Shown: piece by piece, positions 1 to 8,943 of the stretch
How the letters are laid out: each line of letters starts with the position of its first letter
How positions within the stretch are numbered: position 1 is the stretch's first letter
Source of the DNA: Limnothrix sp. CACIAM 69d
Lineage (GTDB): Bacteria; Cyanobacteriota; Cyanobacteriia; CACIAM-69d
Assembly (NCBI GenBank): GCA_001913845.2
Contig: MKGP02000056.1
Span: forward strand, 1-64,000
Length of the DNA stretch: 64,000 nt
Reading direction: 5' to 3'
Program-made: the position numbers and the translations under genes
The notes under the pieces: generated by a model
Databases searched by the model: none
What the model was told of the DNA's origin: nothing
Seen by the model: only the letters and a program-made list of their open reading frames with translations

Positions 1-44
1 GTTCCCCTTCTCCCGACCTGGGAGAAGGGGTTAGGGGATGAGGG
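1..44. repeat. Dispersed hairpin repeat, copy inside methyltransferase ORF
   Basis: CCCCTTCTCCC (4-14) and GGGAGAAGGGG (20-30) form a perfect 11-bp stem with a 5-nt loop, followed by TTAGGGGATGAGGG. A relative with the same layout lies at 31262-31298. On the minus strand it is read in frame as PHPLTPSPRSGEG directly after the YVNGNLFG motif of the methyltransferase. Confidence 0.75.
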
Positions 45-799
45 CCAAACAAATTCCCATTCACATAGGGAAACTGATTTGCCCAATTCCGAACCCCCGC
101 CGCCGATCGCTTGTCCGCCGGAATCGCCATCGATCGAAATAACTCCGCCAACACCTCATGGGTATTCGACGAGTCCGGCGCGCTCATTTGCTCAACCGTT
201 TTGGTGAACAATCCCTCGCCCGAAAAAATGTTTGTATCTTCCGCAAAAAAACAGAAAATCAACCGCGCCAAAAAATGATTCATCGCCTCCCGGCGATCGC
301 CCTGGCCCCACTCGGGATTGTCCTTCAGCAACTCCACATACAGCTTGTTTAGCCGCGCCGTCGCCTTAATATCAAAGGCATTTTCCCGAATTTGCTTAAC
401 CGTCGTGATCCCCGCTAGCGCCAGGAAAAAGCCAAAATAATTGGCAAAATCCGCGTAGGCACAGGCCAACGGCTCCCCATCCACCAGGTTTTCGGCTTCC
501 AGTTCCTCGCCATCCGTCGCCAAAATGAATTTCGCCTTGTGGCGTTTCGTCGCCGCACTGTCCCGCAACGTCGCCAAGGTCGATCGCACCTCCCCCGCCG
601 CACAAACCTTGAGGTGAATCTGGTTCCGTTGCAGCACCCCACCGGGCAGATCCGATTGGTTCATGCCGCCACTTTTCAGCCGCTTAATCGTCGTCGGCTT
701 GTTGTCAAAAGCCTCCAAAAACGCGAAGGGGAACCCCTCCGGGTCAAAGGGCGCGGCGGCAAGCTGGGAAACGGCTTCTTCGATTTCGACAGCGTTCAT
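1..799 (-). CDS. MmeI-like DNA methyltransferase, N-terminal part (runs off left edge)
   Basis: An open frame runs from an ATG at 799 to the window edge, giving 266 codons with no stop. Recognisable stretches are LNKLYVELLKDNPEWG, MNHFLARLIFCFFAEDT and SSNTHEVLAELF, typical of the N-terminal and helical spacer regions of MmeI/type IIL-like class I SAM-dependent DNA methyltransferases. Full family members are about 900 residues or more, so the SAM-binding (NPPY-type) and target-recognition domains lie outside the window. No PD-(D/E)XK nuclease motif is evident in the visible part, so a stand-alone methyltransferase is as likely as a fused restriction enzyme. Its start is 36 bp downstream of the stop of a giant histidine kinase on the same strand, so the two may be co-transcribed. 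The last visible codons are made by a dispersed repeat (positions 1-44) read in frame. Confidence 0.8.
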   Translation of the reverse strand, partial: MNAVEIEEAVSQLAAAPFDPEGFPFAFLEAFDNKPTTIKRLKSGGMNQSDLPGGVLQRNQIHLKVCAAGEVRSTLATLRDSAATKRHKAKFILATDGEELEAENLVDGEPLACAYADFANYFGFFLALAGITTVKQIRENAFDIKATARLNKLYVELLKDNPEWGQGDRREAMNHFLARLIFCFFAEDTNIFSGEGLFTKTVEQMSAPDSSNTHEVLAELFRSMAIPADKRSAAGVRNWANQFPYVNGNLFGPHPLTPSPRSGEGE

Positions 800-835
800 G
801 GGCCAACATCCGTCGTCTTGACGATTGTGATCGTG

Positions 836-3800
836 CTAGTGGGGTTTTGGGTCGGTGATGCCAATCGGGTGCCCGATCGCACTGGCGGGGTCATTGTCCG
901 CCGGGTCTGAGGTTAGCGGATTTTGCTGATCTGCGAAGGTGCGTAAACCGTCCAAAATCTTCAAAATTTGAGCGGTGTTCAGGCGATCGAGCGCCCCTTG
1001 GCCCTGATTGGCCCAGGTAACCCAAGGCTCTGTTCCGCTGGCCGCTGACCATTGGGCCAACTGCTCCACAAAACCGCGCATCTGGCGCAGGGTCATGGTT
1101 TGGCGCAGGGATCCTTCATAAACCAAGAGCCACGATCGCACCACCAGGGGATTGGGGGCCGCGTCGGTGGGCTGACTTGGGGCGATCGCCCGGCTCTGTG
1201 CAGCTAAATCCGTTGGGGCCAGAGGCGGCGGGGGTTGCTCTGCGGCCTGTTGCAGGGCAGCTTTCAGGGCCATGTCCAGGCTGGCGGAATGGTCGGCCCC
1301 TAAGTTGCTCGGGGGCTGGGGTGGGATGGGGCCGTTGATTAGCCGTTCTGTAGGCGATTTTACGGGTAATTCTGCGGGTAATTTTGCGGGTGATTCTGGG
1401 GCTAGCGCTGGAGTTAGTTCCAAGCCTAACGCCTTGAACGCCAGCGCCCGATCTCCTGTGGACTCCGTTGCTAGGTTTGGTTCCGGCTCCGATGCGAATT
1501 TCGGTTCTGATCCCCATGGTGCTTGCGGCATCCAGTCTTCAAAGTTCTCTAGCCCTCTCCAGACCTCTAGGGTTTCCGGGTTGTGGGGTTGGTCGGGGGC
1601 GATGGGATGCGGGTTCGATCGCCCCGCGATCAGTGTTGGAACCACCGGAACCGCCGGAAAGTACAAACAAAACTGGCTGCCTCGCCCCAAGGTGCTGCGT
1701 ACTTGAATGGTGCCCCCCAGCATGGCCGTGAGCCGCTTGACGATCGCCAGGCCCAACCCTGTGCCGCCATATTCTCGCTCGCACTGCCCTTCACTTTGAA
1801 TAAAGGCTTCAAAAATTCGGGCCTGCTGGTCGGGCGCAATGCCAATTCCCGTATCTGTGACCGTCAATCGCAGATTGAATGTGGGTTCCTGAAGGGTTTC
1901 GGGGTTGGGTTGGCCCGTGAAGTTGGGATTAACGAACGGGGGATGAGTGGGCGGCGGTTGTGGGGGCGCTGGGCGATCGATGTTGTTGGCTGCCTGGGGA
2001 ACCGCCTGGCTGGGGATGGTTTGCAGGGAAATCGTGACATGGCCACGCTCGGTGAACTTCACGGCATTGCCCACCAAGTTGACCAAAATTTGTCGGAGGC
2101 GCACGGAGTCAAAGGTGATCAACTCAGGGATTCGATCGGCCACGGCCACCTGTACTTGAATGCCTTTTTGTTGGGCTGTCACTGTGAACATTTCCGCCAC
2201 CTCGCGCAACACTAAGCGTGGCCGAATGGGGCCCCAGTGCAAAGCCAGTTTTCCCGCTTCAATTTTTGAGAGATCCAACAGGTCGTTAATTAAAGCCAAC
2301 AGGGTTTCCCCGCTTTGGGTCATCACCTGAAGCCACGATCGGGTTTTGGGGTCGCGGGCTTCCCGTTGCAGCAGTTCACAAAACCCCAAAATGGAGTTCA
2401 TGGGGGTGCGAATTTCGTGGCTAAGATTCGCTAAAAATTCGCTCTTGGCGCGGTTGGCCAAGTCGGCGGCTTCTTTGGCTTGGCGCAGGGCGGCTTCGGC
2501 GGTGGCACGGGATTGGGCCATGGCCATCAATGTGCCGACTTGCTGGGCCCATTTGATGCTGCCGGGTTCCCAGGCGGCGGGCTGGTTCATGGCCAAGACA
2601 AAGCAGGCCACCAGTTCACTGCGGTAGTGAATGGGCAACACCCCGATCGAACCCATGCCCTGTTCGGCTAACCAGTGGTTGATTGCAGCATTCAGGGCGT
2701 TTGAGCGATCCGCAGAATCTGGCAACAGGATCGGTTCCGATCGATCCAGGCGATCACTCAACCAATCCAACGGCAGCAACAGCGTTGAGGGATCCGGCGT
2801 GAGCGGACAAGCCACCTGATCCGTAGGCCGCAACCAATAGCCATCCAGGCTCCAGGGCTGACCGGCGGCCGGCCGCGAACAAAACCAGGCATGGCTCAGA
2901 TGCAGGGCGGAAACCACCGTGGAAAGCGTGGTGGCCAGGGCAATGCCAATATCTTCGTTCAAAAACTGCTGGGAGAGGCTGGCCAAAACCCGATCGCGGT
3001 GCGATCGCCGTTGCAACACCTCCAGCAGCCGTTTCAGATCCGTAATATCGTTGGCCGTTCCCAGCAACAGTTGCGGCCGCCCCTGTTGATCCAAACTAAA
3101 CACCGTTTCCCGACTGCTGAGGGTGCGCCATTCTCCGTTGGCATGACGCATTCGATATTCCCGCTCCAAAACCTGGCCCACCTCAGTTCGGGCACAGGTG
3201 CGCCCATATTGCAGCAGCGCCAACCAGTCATCGGGGTGAAGCACATCCACAAAGGAGCCTTGGGCCATGCGCTGAATTTCCAGCACCGAGTAGCCCAGCA
3301 GGGTTTCCACCGCTTGGTTCACATAGACCAACTCTTGATCCAACAGGTTGTAGAGGTAGAGCAAGTTGGGGGTGGAGTCGGCCAACTGCTGCACAAACCG
3401 CTGGCTTTCGGCCAGTTGGGCCGTGCGTTCCTGAACGCGCTGTTCTAGCTGTTCGTTCAGTTGGCGCAAGGCTCCTTCAACGGCCTTGAGGGGGGTGATG
3501 TCTGCAATGTTGCCCAGCAGTTGGGTGGGATGACCTTGGCGATCGCGCGAGAAGATCGTTAACCGTTCAAAGAGCCAGCGCCATTCCCCGTCCGATCGCT
3601 GCATTCGATATTCCCGCTCGTAAATTTCCCCATCCGTGCAGCTCAAAACGGTTTCGTAGTGATGGGCCAAGCGCTCAAAATCGTCGGGATGCACCAGGCG
3701 CACCACCATGGCGCTGGTCATGGCTTGAATTTCCCGAGGGGTATAGCCCAAGATGTCCTGCACCGCATGGTTGATGTAGAGGGTGCGGTGCTGGGTCAGG

Positions 3801-5587
3801 TCGTAGAGATAGACCATGTTGGGGTTCGCGTCGGCCATTTTTTGCAGCATGAGTTGACTGTGGGCCAGGTCGGTGGACTGTTCGGCGGCGCGGGTTGCTA
3901 ATTCCGTGTTGAGGCGATCGATCGCGCGGTTCGCCCGCTGCCGTTCCAGCTCGGCCGCAGCCCGGGCCGCAAAAATTCGCAAAATGGTGATGTGGTTGGG
4001 ATCTTCCGGCAAGGGCTGCGTATCCATCACAATCAAGGCCCCGATCGTTGTGCCTTGGGAGTCTTGAAGGGGCACGCCTGCATAGCTTTCGGCCCCCAGG
4101 TTGCGCAGGTTGGCTCCTTGGGGAAATTGGGATTGTAAATGTTGCCCACAGGTGTAGGTTTGGCCGCCAAAAACGATGGCACAGGGGTGATGGGTCCAGT
4201 AATAGGCAAAGCTGGTTCCCCATTCCGTTTGATTCCACCAGGCCAACACCTCCGCTTGGTTGCATCGATGATCCATGACGCTGGTGAGAAAGGCATAGCG
4301 AACACCGAGGGATTCGGCCAACAGCCGCACGCAGTTCTCAAAAAAGGCTTTGCCGGTGCTGGTGGTGGCTTCGACCAAGGCCCGCAACATGGCTTCCCGG
4401 CGTTGGAGGTCGCTGATGTCTTGGAAGGCTAAGAACAAACAGGTTTGACCGTCCAGCTCGATCGGGGCGGCGGACAGTTGCACCATTTTGCGCTGGCCGT
4501 TGAGATCGTGAATCGCCAGTTCCGGCGACTGGTAATAGCGACCGGTTTGGATGGTGGAGCGAATTTGTTGATAGTCCCGATCGCGCAAAAATCCCTGAAG
4601 TGACTGCACACCGAGGCCTTGCACTTCCGCTGGCAAATAGCCGGCCAAGCGCGTGAAGGCTTCATTGGCTTCCAAAATCAAACCTCCTCCATCCAAAATT
4701 AGGCCAGGAGAAGGATTCAGTCGAAAAACCGCCATCCAGCGCGATTCGGTCAGGCGCAAGGCTTGGGCAATGGACTGACTGACCCGATCGCGATCGGGAT
4801 TGCGATAAACCAAGGGGCGATCGGTGGCGGCCAAGGTTGGCAGGGGCGATCGGTTCCAGGGGCGATCGGATTCAGGTTTAGTTAATTCAGGTTTAGTTAA
4901 TCCAGGTTTTATGGATTCAGGTTTTATGGATTCAGGGTCGATCGCCCCCCCAGATCCGATGAATTCAGCGGATTCCGGCAGCACCCGCTCAGACATTTCC
5001 GCCGCCGTCTGAGCTTCGATCGCCTGCTCCAAGTCTTCCAGCCGCAAGGCCACCGCCAACGACAGGGCCACCCCTTGCAATTCCCGCTGGGCCACAATCG
5101 ACAGGGGTGGCATCGGAGCCGATTGCACAGCCATCAGCCAACCCCAATGGCGTTGTTGGGGGGCAATGGGAATCGCCACAAAGCATTGAATTTGTAAGGC
5201 CTTGAGATGTTGCGAGAGCAAGGGCGATCGCCGTTGAAGCGGCCCCGCCACCCCAATCACTGGCTCCAATACCGTGACGGGCAGCAGCGGAAACTGCAAC
5301 GGCAACTCTCCGCCCAAGCGGCTGTCCTCATCGGGGCGGCTGGATTCATAAACCACCTGTAATGCTTGGTTATGGATCCGCTGGGCAATTAAGACCGCAT
5401 CCACCCCCAACTGCAGCCGCAAATCGCTCAAGGCGGCTTGGGCAATGCGAGACCAGCGATCGCCCCGAGCCAACCGCTCCATTACTCGTTGGGCCAGATT
5501 TCCCGTTTCCGTTGCCCGTTGTCCGCGCGATCGCTCAACGCTGTGGCCCATGTCCGGGCGATCGAGAAAGGTCTCACTCAGTGCCAT
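836..5587 (-). CDS. Giant soluble hybrid-type sensor histidine kinase (3 GAF, 3 PAS, HisKA, HATPase)
   Basis: This cytoplasmic sensor kinase of about 1583 residues has no membrane segment. The order along the protein is GAF (about 30-185), a repeat-rich linker (210-255), PAS (285-395), GAF (400-555), PAS (577-705), PAS (730-855), GAF (860-1030), HisKA with the phospho-acceptor His in FLANLSHEIRTPMN (about residue 1057), and HATPase with DTGIGI and GGTGLGLAI. The roughly 250-residue C-terminal tail is Pro/Ala-rich and ends in a helical segment like those that follow receivers in cyanobacterial hybrid kinases, but no receiver is present. Two PAS domains carry HPDD and GEWR motifs typical of PAS_3 folds. 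The ATG at 5587 is preferred because GAGGTG lies about 11 nt upstream; a start at 5680 is possible. The ligand and the cognate regulator are unknown. Confidence 0.88.
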   Translation of the reverse strand: MALSETFLDRPDMGHSVERSRGQRATETGNLAQRVMERLARGDRWSRIAQAALSDLRLQLGVDAVLIAQRIHNQALQVVYESSRPDEDSRLGGELPLQFPLLPVTVLEPVIGVAGPLQRRSPLLSQHLKALQIQCFVAIPIAPQQRHWGWLMAVQSAPMPPLSIVAQRELQGVALSLAVALRLEDLEQAIEAQTAAEMSERVLPESAEFIGSGGAIDPESIKPESIKPGLTKPELTKPESDRPWNRSPLPTLAATDRPLVYRNPDRDRVSQSIAQALRLTESRWMAVFRLNPSPGLILDGGGLILEANEAFTRLAGYLPAEVQGLGVQSLQGFLRDRDYQQIRSTIQTGRYYQSPELAIHDLNGQRKMVQLSAAPIELDGQTCLFLAFQDISDLQRREAMLRALVEATTSTGKAFFENCVRLLAESLGVRYAFLTSVMDHRCNQAEVLAWWNQTEWGTSFAYYWTHHPCAIVFGGQTYTCGQHLQSQFPQGANLRNLGAESYAGVPLQDSQGTTIGALIVMDTQPLPEDPNHITILRIFAARAAAELERQRANRAIDRLNTELATRAAEQSTDLAHSQLMLQKMADANPNMVYLYDLTQHRTLYINHAVQDILGYTPREIQAMTSAMVVRLVHPDDFERLAHHYETVLSCTDGEIYEREYRMQRSDGEWRWLFERLTIFSRDRQGHPTQLLGNIADITPLKAVEGALRQLNEQLEQRVQERTAQLAESQRFVQQLADSTPNLLYLYNLLDQELVYVNQAVETLLGYSVLEIQRMAQGSFVDVLHPDDWLALLQYGRTCARTEVGQVLEREYRMRHANGEWRTLSSRETVFSLDQQGRPQLLLGTANDITDLKRLLEVLQRRSHRDRVLASLSQQFLNEDIGIALATTLSTVVSALHLSHAWFCSRPAAGQPWSLDGYWLRPTDQVACPLTPDPSTLLLPLDWLSDRLDRSEPILLPDSADRSNALNAAINHWLAEQGMGSIGVLPIHYRSELVACFVLAMNQPAAWEPGSIKWAQQVGTLMAMAQSRATAEAALRQAKEAADLANRAKSEFLANLSHEIRTPMNSILGFCELLQREARDPKTRSWLQVMTQSGETLLALINDLLDLSKIEAGKLALHWGPIRPRLVLREVAEMFTVTAQQKGIQVQVAVADRIPELITFDSVRLRQILVNLVGNAVKFTERGHVTISLQTIPSQAVPQAANNIDRPAPPQPPPTHPPFVNPNFTGQPNPETLQEPTFNLRLTVTDTGIGIAPDQQARIFEAFIQSEGQCEREYGGTGLGLAIVKRLTAMLGGTIQVRSTLGRGSQFCLYFPAVPVVPTLIAGRSNPHPIAPDQPHNPETLEVWRGLENFEDWMPQAPWGSEPKFASEPEPNLATESTGDRALAFKALGLELTPALAPESPAKLPAELPVKSPTERLINGPIPPQPPSNLGADHSASLDMALKAALQQAAEQPPPPLAPTDLAAQSRAIAPSQPTDAAPNPLVVRSWLLVYEGSLRQTMTLRQMRGFVEQLAQWSAASGTEPWVTWANQGQGALDRLNTAQILKILDGLRTFADQQNPLTSDPADNDPASAIGHPIGITDPKPH
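4871..4930. repeat. In-frame 15-bp tandem repeat in kinase linker
   Basis: Four 15-bp units, two reading TTCAGGTTTAGTTAA and two reading TYCAGGTTTTATGGA, encode S/T-I/L-x-K-P-E-like pentapeptides between the first GAF and first PAS domains of the giant kinase. Confidence 0.85.
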
Positions 5588-6292
5588 AGCAAAAACGAAC
5601 CGCACCTCAGTTTGGGATAGGCGGAACCTTCTATTCTGCATTTGCACTAGGAGGCTGGGGTGATGGCAATCAAGCACCATTACCGCCCAAGAATCCTTCG
5701 AGGCTTCCCAATGGTTTGCCGAAACTCCCGGGTTTCCTCAGGTACTTGTAAGCCAATGAACTGGCAAGCAAATTTCCCAGAAATACCGCCAAGAAATGTT
5801 TCTCGGAAAGATCGCCAAGGCCATCCCCCAAGGACATTACTCAGGGATATGGCCCAGAAACAGGTCTGAGCAAGCCAGGATCCTCACACCAGGAATTGGC
5901 AATTGGCAAGCTGCACTTGAACTTAGGTTCTACTTCAATTGTGTCTTTTTTAAACTGTAATGACCTTAAATGATCAAATTGTGTCGATCGATCCAACGCA
6001 GGCGCGATCGCACGTCACCGCCAATCAATATTTGTTGCTGTATATCAATATCTGTTGATCATCTATCGCTCATCTACTGATCATCTTCATTTTTTACTGA
6101 TCATCTATTGACCTCTATCGATCTCTATCGATCTTTGTCGATTTTTGTCGATAAAAGCGTGAGTTCAAAATATAAAAAACGAGTTTCAATGTGAATTGAA
6201 AAACATGAATCAGCAGCCATATCAAACCGCAAAGGGGGCGCACGGCCGCACGCCCCGAGCCGAACTGTCAGAAATTACGGCAAAAGTCTAGC
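5588..6292. other. Noncoding spacer with degenerate ATCGAT repeats
   Basis: About 700 bp without a credible gene. It should hold the kinase promoter on the minus strand. At 6058-6155 there is an AT-rich run of degenerate GATCATCTAT and TCTATCGAT units. A GC-rich hairpin at 6235-6256 (GGGGCG and CGCCCC arms) lies just downstream of smtA and may help end its transcript, although no clean T tract follows. Confidence 0.5.
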
Positions 6293-6460
6293 CTAAGCTT
6301 GACCGCAATTGCAGCCGGAATTGCCACAACAAGCGCCGCCTTCATGGCCATTGGCGCAGGCAGTGCTGCAATAGTGTTTTCCGTCTTTTTGGATGGCGGT
6401 GGCCAAGTCCACGGTGCAGAGGCAGGGGCCGCAGTCGCATTTTTGAGTGGTCGTCGTCAT
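6293..6460 (-). CDS. smtA: SmtA-type metallothionein
   Basis: A 55-residue Cys-rich protein read from ATG 6460 with AGGAG about 6 nt upstream. Ten cysteines lie at residues 8, 10, 13, 15, 31, 35, 44, 45, 50 and 52, in the order CDCGPCLC, CSTAC, CC and CNC, the layout of cyanobacterial SmtA/BmtA zinc- and cadmium-binding metallothioneins. His39 matches a known zinc-ligand histidine of Synechococcus SmtA. The position of the second ligand histidine is Asn47 here, the C-terminal HG is replaced by GQA, and there is an extra cysteine (CC at 44-45). It probably buffers cytosolic Zn/Cd through a cluster. It lies downstream of nadE on the same strand but about 400 bp away, with its own operator. No smtB gene is in the window. 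The gene is short enough to be missed by length cut-offs. Confidence 0.92.
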   Translation of the reverse strand: MTTTTQKCDCGPCLCTVDLATAIQKDGKHYCSTACANGHEGGACCGNSGCNCGQA

Positions 6461-6723
6461 GGGTTGCTCCTAGCAATCTCACTGAGCAGTGAGGCGAGTG
6501 GGTTGAAGATCCCTAAAATCCCCGATCGAGGATGGTGCGTCGCTGGGTCGTTGGTTGTTGTCCAAGGGGAAGTTCCCCGAGTTCTGGGCCCGGCATGGGG
6601 TTCCAGAAATGACTCCAAGCCATGGACTGATCGCGATTGCCGTTTGAGGTGGGGATCTCAAAGTTAGGGTCTGAGTTGGGGTCTGAGTTGGAATCTAAGT
6701 TGGTTTTAGGTCAGCCTTAGATG
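6461..6723 (-). other. Long presumed leader of smtA
   Basis: If transcription starts at the operator-overlapping promoter (6753-6783), smtA has a leader of about 280 nt. The segment holds short GTCTGAGTTGG-like direct repeats (6668-6695) and no convincing ORF. Confidence 0.35.
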
Positions 6724-6749
6724 AATAACTGAACGTTTGTTCAGATATT
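6724..6749. promoter_or_regulatory. SmtB/ArsR-type 12-2-12 operator
   Basis: Imperfect 12-2-12 inverted repeat: left arm AATAACTGAACG (6724-6735), 2-nt spacer, right arm TGTTCAGATATT (6738-6749). The arms match at 10 of 12 positions. The layout and the TGAAC/GTTCA core are those of ArsR/SmtB zinc-responsive repressor sites. The site lies about 264 bp upstream of smtA and just downstream of a -35/-10 candidate on the same strand, a natural position for repression. Confidence 0.7.
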
Positions 6750-6752
6750 GCC

Positions 6753-6783
6753 ACTTTAGCATGACTTTTCCCGCAATTGTCAA
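6753..6783 (-). promoter_or_regulatory. Candidate smtA promoter
   Basis: Reading the minus strand, TTGACA (6783-6778) is followed after 19 nt by TAAAGT (6758-6753), which is preceded by TGC in an extended -10 arrangement. Transcription would start inside the SmtB-type operator. The 19-nt spacing is longer than ideal. Confidence 0.5.
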
Positions 6784-6860
6784 GGGTCGATCGGGGAAAG
6801 GGAAAATTTGCCGAGAACGCTGAAGCCCTTAAGCCATGCCCCTAGGCAATTTTGATGACC

Positions 6861-8645
6861 CTAGGCATCGCTCAACTGCCAGCAACTGGCGATCGGCATT
6901 CGCCAACCCACCCCAAAAGCCTGATCACTAACCTTGAGCACTGGGGGAGTTTGTCGCCGTTTAAATTCAGCCCGAGCGACAAGGTGCATCACCCGCCGCA
7001 CGGTGGCCGAATCGTGACCAGCGGCCACCAAATCCGCGAGGGACTGCCGACGATTCACCAGTCGATCAAGAATGTCATCCAAAATTTCGTAAGGGGGCAA
7101 GGAATCTTGATCCAATTGGTCGGGGCGCAGTTCGGCGCTGGGGGGTTTGTTCAGCACGTTGCTGGGCACAATTTCCGCCCCCTGGGACACCAACTTCGCA
7201 AAGGCGGCCACGCCCACTTGCCCCTGATTGAGCCAATGGCAGAGGGAATAGACGCGGGTTTTGGGCACATCGGCGATCGCGGCCAGGCCGCCGTTGGTGT
7301 CGCCATAGAGGGTGCAGTAGCCCACGGCCATTTCGGATTTGTTGCCTGTGGAAATCAGTAAATAGCCAAATTTGTTGGCCAAAGCCATTAACAAATTGCC
7401 GCGAATGCGCGATTGCAAATTCTCTTCGGTCACGTCCGGTTGGGTTTGGGCAAAGGGTTCCGCGAGGGCTTGCTCAAAGGTGGCCATCAAGTCCCCGATC
7501 GGGAGTTTCAGGGTTGGGAAACCCAAGTTTTCCGCCAGGGCCAGGGCATCGGCGATCGAATGATCGGAACTGTAAGGGGAAGGCATCAACACGCCCAAAA
7601 CGTTTTCGGCCCCCAATGCCGCCACCGCCAAGGCTCCAACCAAGGTGGAATCAATCCCCCCACTGAGGCCCAGCACAATTTTGCGAAAGCCACATTTACG
7701 GGCATAGTCCCGAATGCCCAACACGAGGGCTGACCACAGTTCCGCATCGGTGCTGGGAGCCAGGGGGGCTAACAATCCGGTTTGTTCTGGCAGGGGTTGT
7801 TCCTCGGCCAACAGGGGCAAGCTGTGAGGCCAAGATCCTTCCTGGCCAGTGACCACAAAATCGCGGGTTTCCAGATCAAATTCCGTGATGATTAACCCGG
7901 TTTCAAAGCTTGCTCCCCGGGCCGCGATCGCCCCTGTGCGACTGATGACCAAGCTGGTGCCATCAAAGATCAGGTCATCATTGCTGCCCACCTGATTGAC
8001 ATAGGCGATCGGGAAACCATAATTCAAAACCGAATGTTGCAGCATTTCTTCGCGCAACCGAGGCTTCCCGATCGTGTAGGGCGAAGCGGACAGATTCACC
8101 ACCCAATCCACATCACAATCCGCCAACTCCGCCAGGGGATCCACGTCATAGAATTTGCGGCCCCAAAACTGATTGTTATTCCAAATATCCTCACAGATGG
8201 TTACGCCGATTTTAATGTCATCGAGCGTAAACCATTCCGCTTTTTTACCCGGCTCAAAATAGCGCCCCTCATCAAAAACATCATAGGTGGGCAGCAGTCG
8301 CTTACTAAACACATGCCGCAGGGCACAACTATCAATCAGCACTGCGCTATTAAAGAGACTTTTTCCACCTTCGGTCGCCAACAAATTGCCAATGATTGTT
8401 CCCGTCAGCACGGCCAGGTTAGGCGGCAGCTCACGGGCCAACTTGGTCAACTGTTGTTTTGTGGCTTCCAAAAAGCTGGGCCAAGCCAACAAATCGCGCG
8501 GTGGATATCCACAAAGGGCTAATTCCGGAACCACCAACAGCCGCGCACCTTGGCGACTGGCCTGCTGGGCAGCGTTGAGGATGGCACGGGCGTTTCCCGC
8601 CAAATCTCCGACCACGAGGTTCAGTTGAGCGAGGGCAATTTTCAT
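6861..8645 (-). CDS. nadE: Glutamine-dependent NAD+ synthetase
   Basis: A 594-residue two-domain enzyme that converts nicotinic acid adenine dinucleotide to NAD+ using glutamine-derived ammonia and ATP. The N-terminal nitrilase-fold amidase (about 1-265) shows the catalytic triad Glu41 (VVPELAL), Lys115 and Cys151 (ICEDIW). The C-terminal synthetase has the ATP pyrophosphatase P-loop SGGIDS at 328-333, and GNKSEMAVGY and TLYGDTNGG further on. The length is normal for the family. The ATG at 8645 begins MKIALAQLN, the usual N-terminus. It is followed on the same strand by the smtA operator region, so it probably ends its own transcript before 6750. Confidence 0.95.
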   Translation of the reverse strand: MKIALAQLNLVVGDLAGNARAILNAAQQASRQGARLLVVPELALCGYPPRDLLAWPSFLEATKQQLTKLARELPPNLAVLTGTIIGNLLATEGGKSLFNSAVLIDSCALRHVFSKRLLPTYDVFDEGRYFEPGKKAEWFTLDDIKIGVTICEDIWNNNQFWGRKFYDVDPLAELADCDVDWVVNLSASPYTIGKPRLREEMLQHSVLNYGFPIAYVNQVGSNDDLIFDGTSLVISRTGAIAARGASFETGLIITEFDLETRDFVVTGQEGSWPHSLPLLAEEQPLPEQTGLLAPLAPSTDAELWSALVLGIRDYARKCGFRKIVLGLSGGIDSTLVGALAVAALGAENVLGVLMPSPYSSDHSIADALALAENLGFPTLKLPIGDLMATFEQALAEPFAQTQPDVTEENLQSRIRGNLLMALANKFGYLLISTGNKSEMAVGYCTLYGDTNGGLAAIADVPKTRVYSLCHWLNQGQVGVAAFAKLVSQGAEIVPSNVLNKPPSAELRPDQLDQDSLPPYEILDDILDRLVNRRQSLADLVAAGHDSATVRRVMHLVARAEFKRRQTPPVLKVSDQAFGVGWRMPIASCWQLSDA

Positions 8646-8943
8646 GGGGGCAAGCGGGGGAGGATCGATCGGGATATCGACGGAACTACGAAATTATCGA
8701 TATAGCCTATCGGCAAATTAGCGATCGCGTAATGGGAATTGATCTGTAATTTGTCGAGTCGATCGCCCCTTTCCTTGCAACCCCGGTGCTTTTGTTAAGC
8801 CACCGTGGAGAAAAGGCTGAAATGTCTTTTCTGGAATCGTTAGCCGTTGATTAGCCCGCAAACATCAACCGTTTGATTGGATGTTTGATCGGGTTTGATC
8901 GAACTTGATCGGATTTAGTTCCGTTGAACCCATGCTCCAAGGC

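Noticed and set aside
836-1600. A C-terminal receiver domain in the giant kinase
   Set aside because: The expected DD, D and K motifs are absent from the tail, which is Pro/Ala-rich.
6479-6661. 60-codon minus-strand frame between the smtA operator and smtA
   Set aside because: No ribosome-binding site, low-complexity composition and no recognisable motif.
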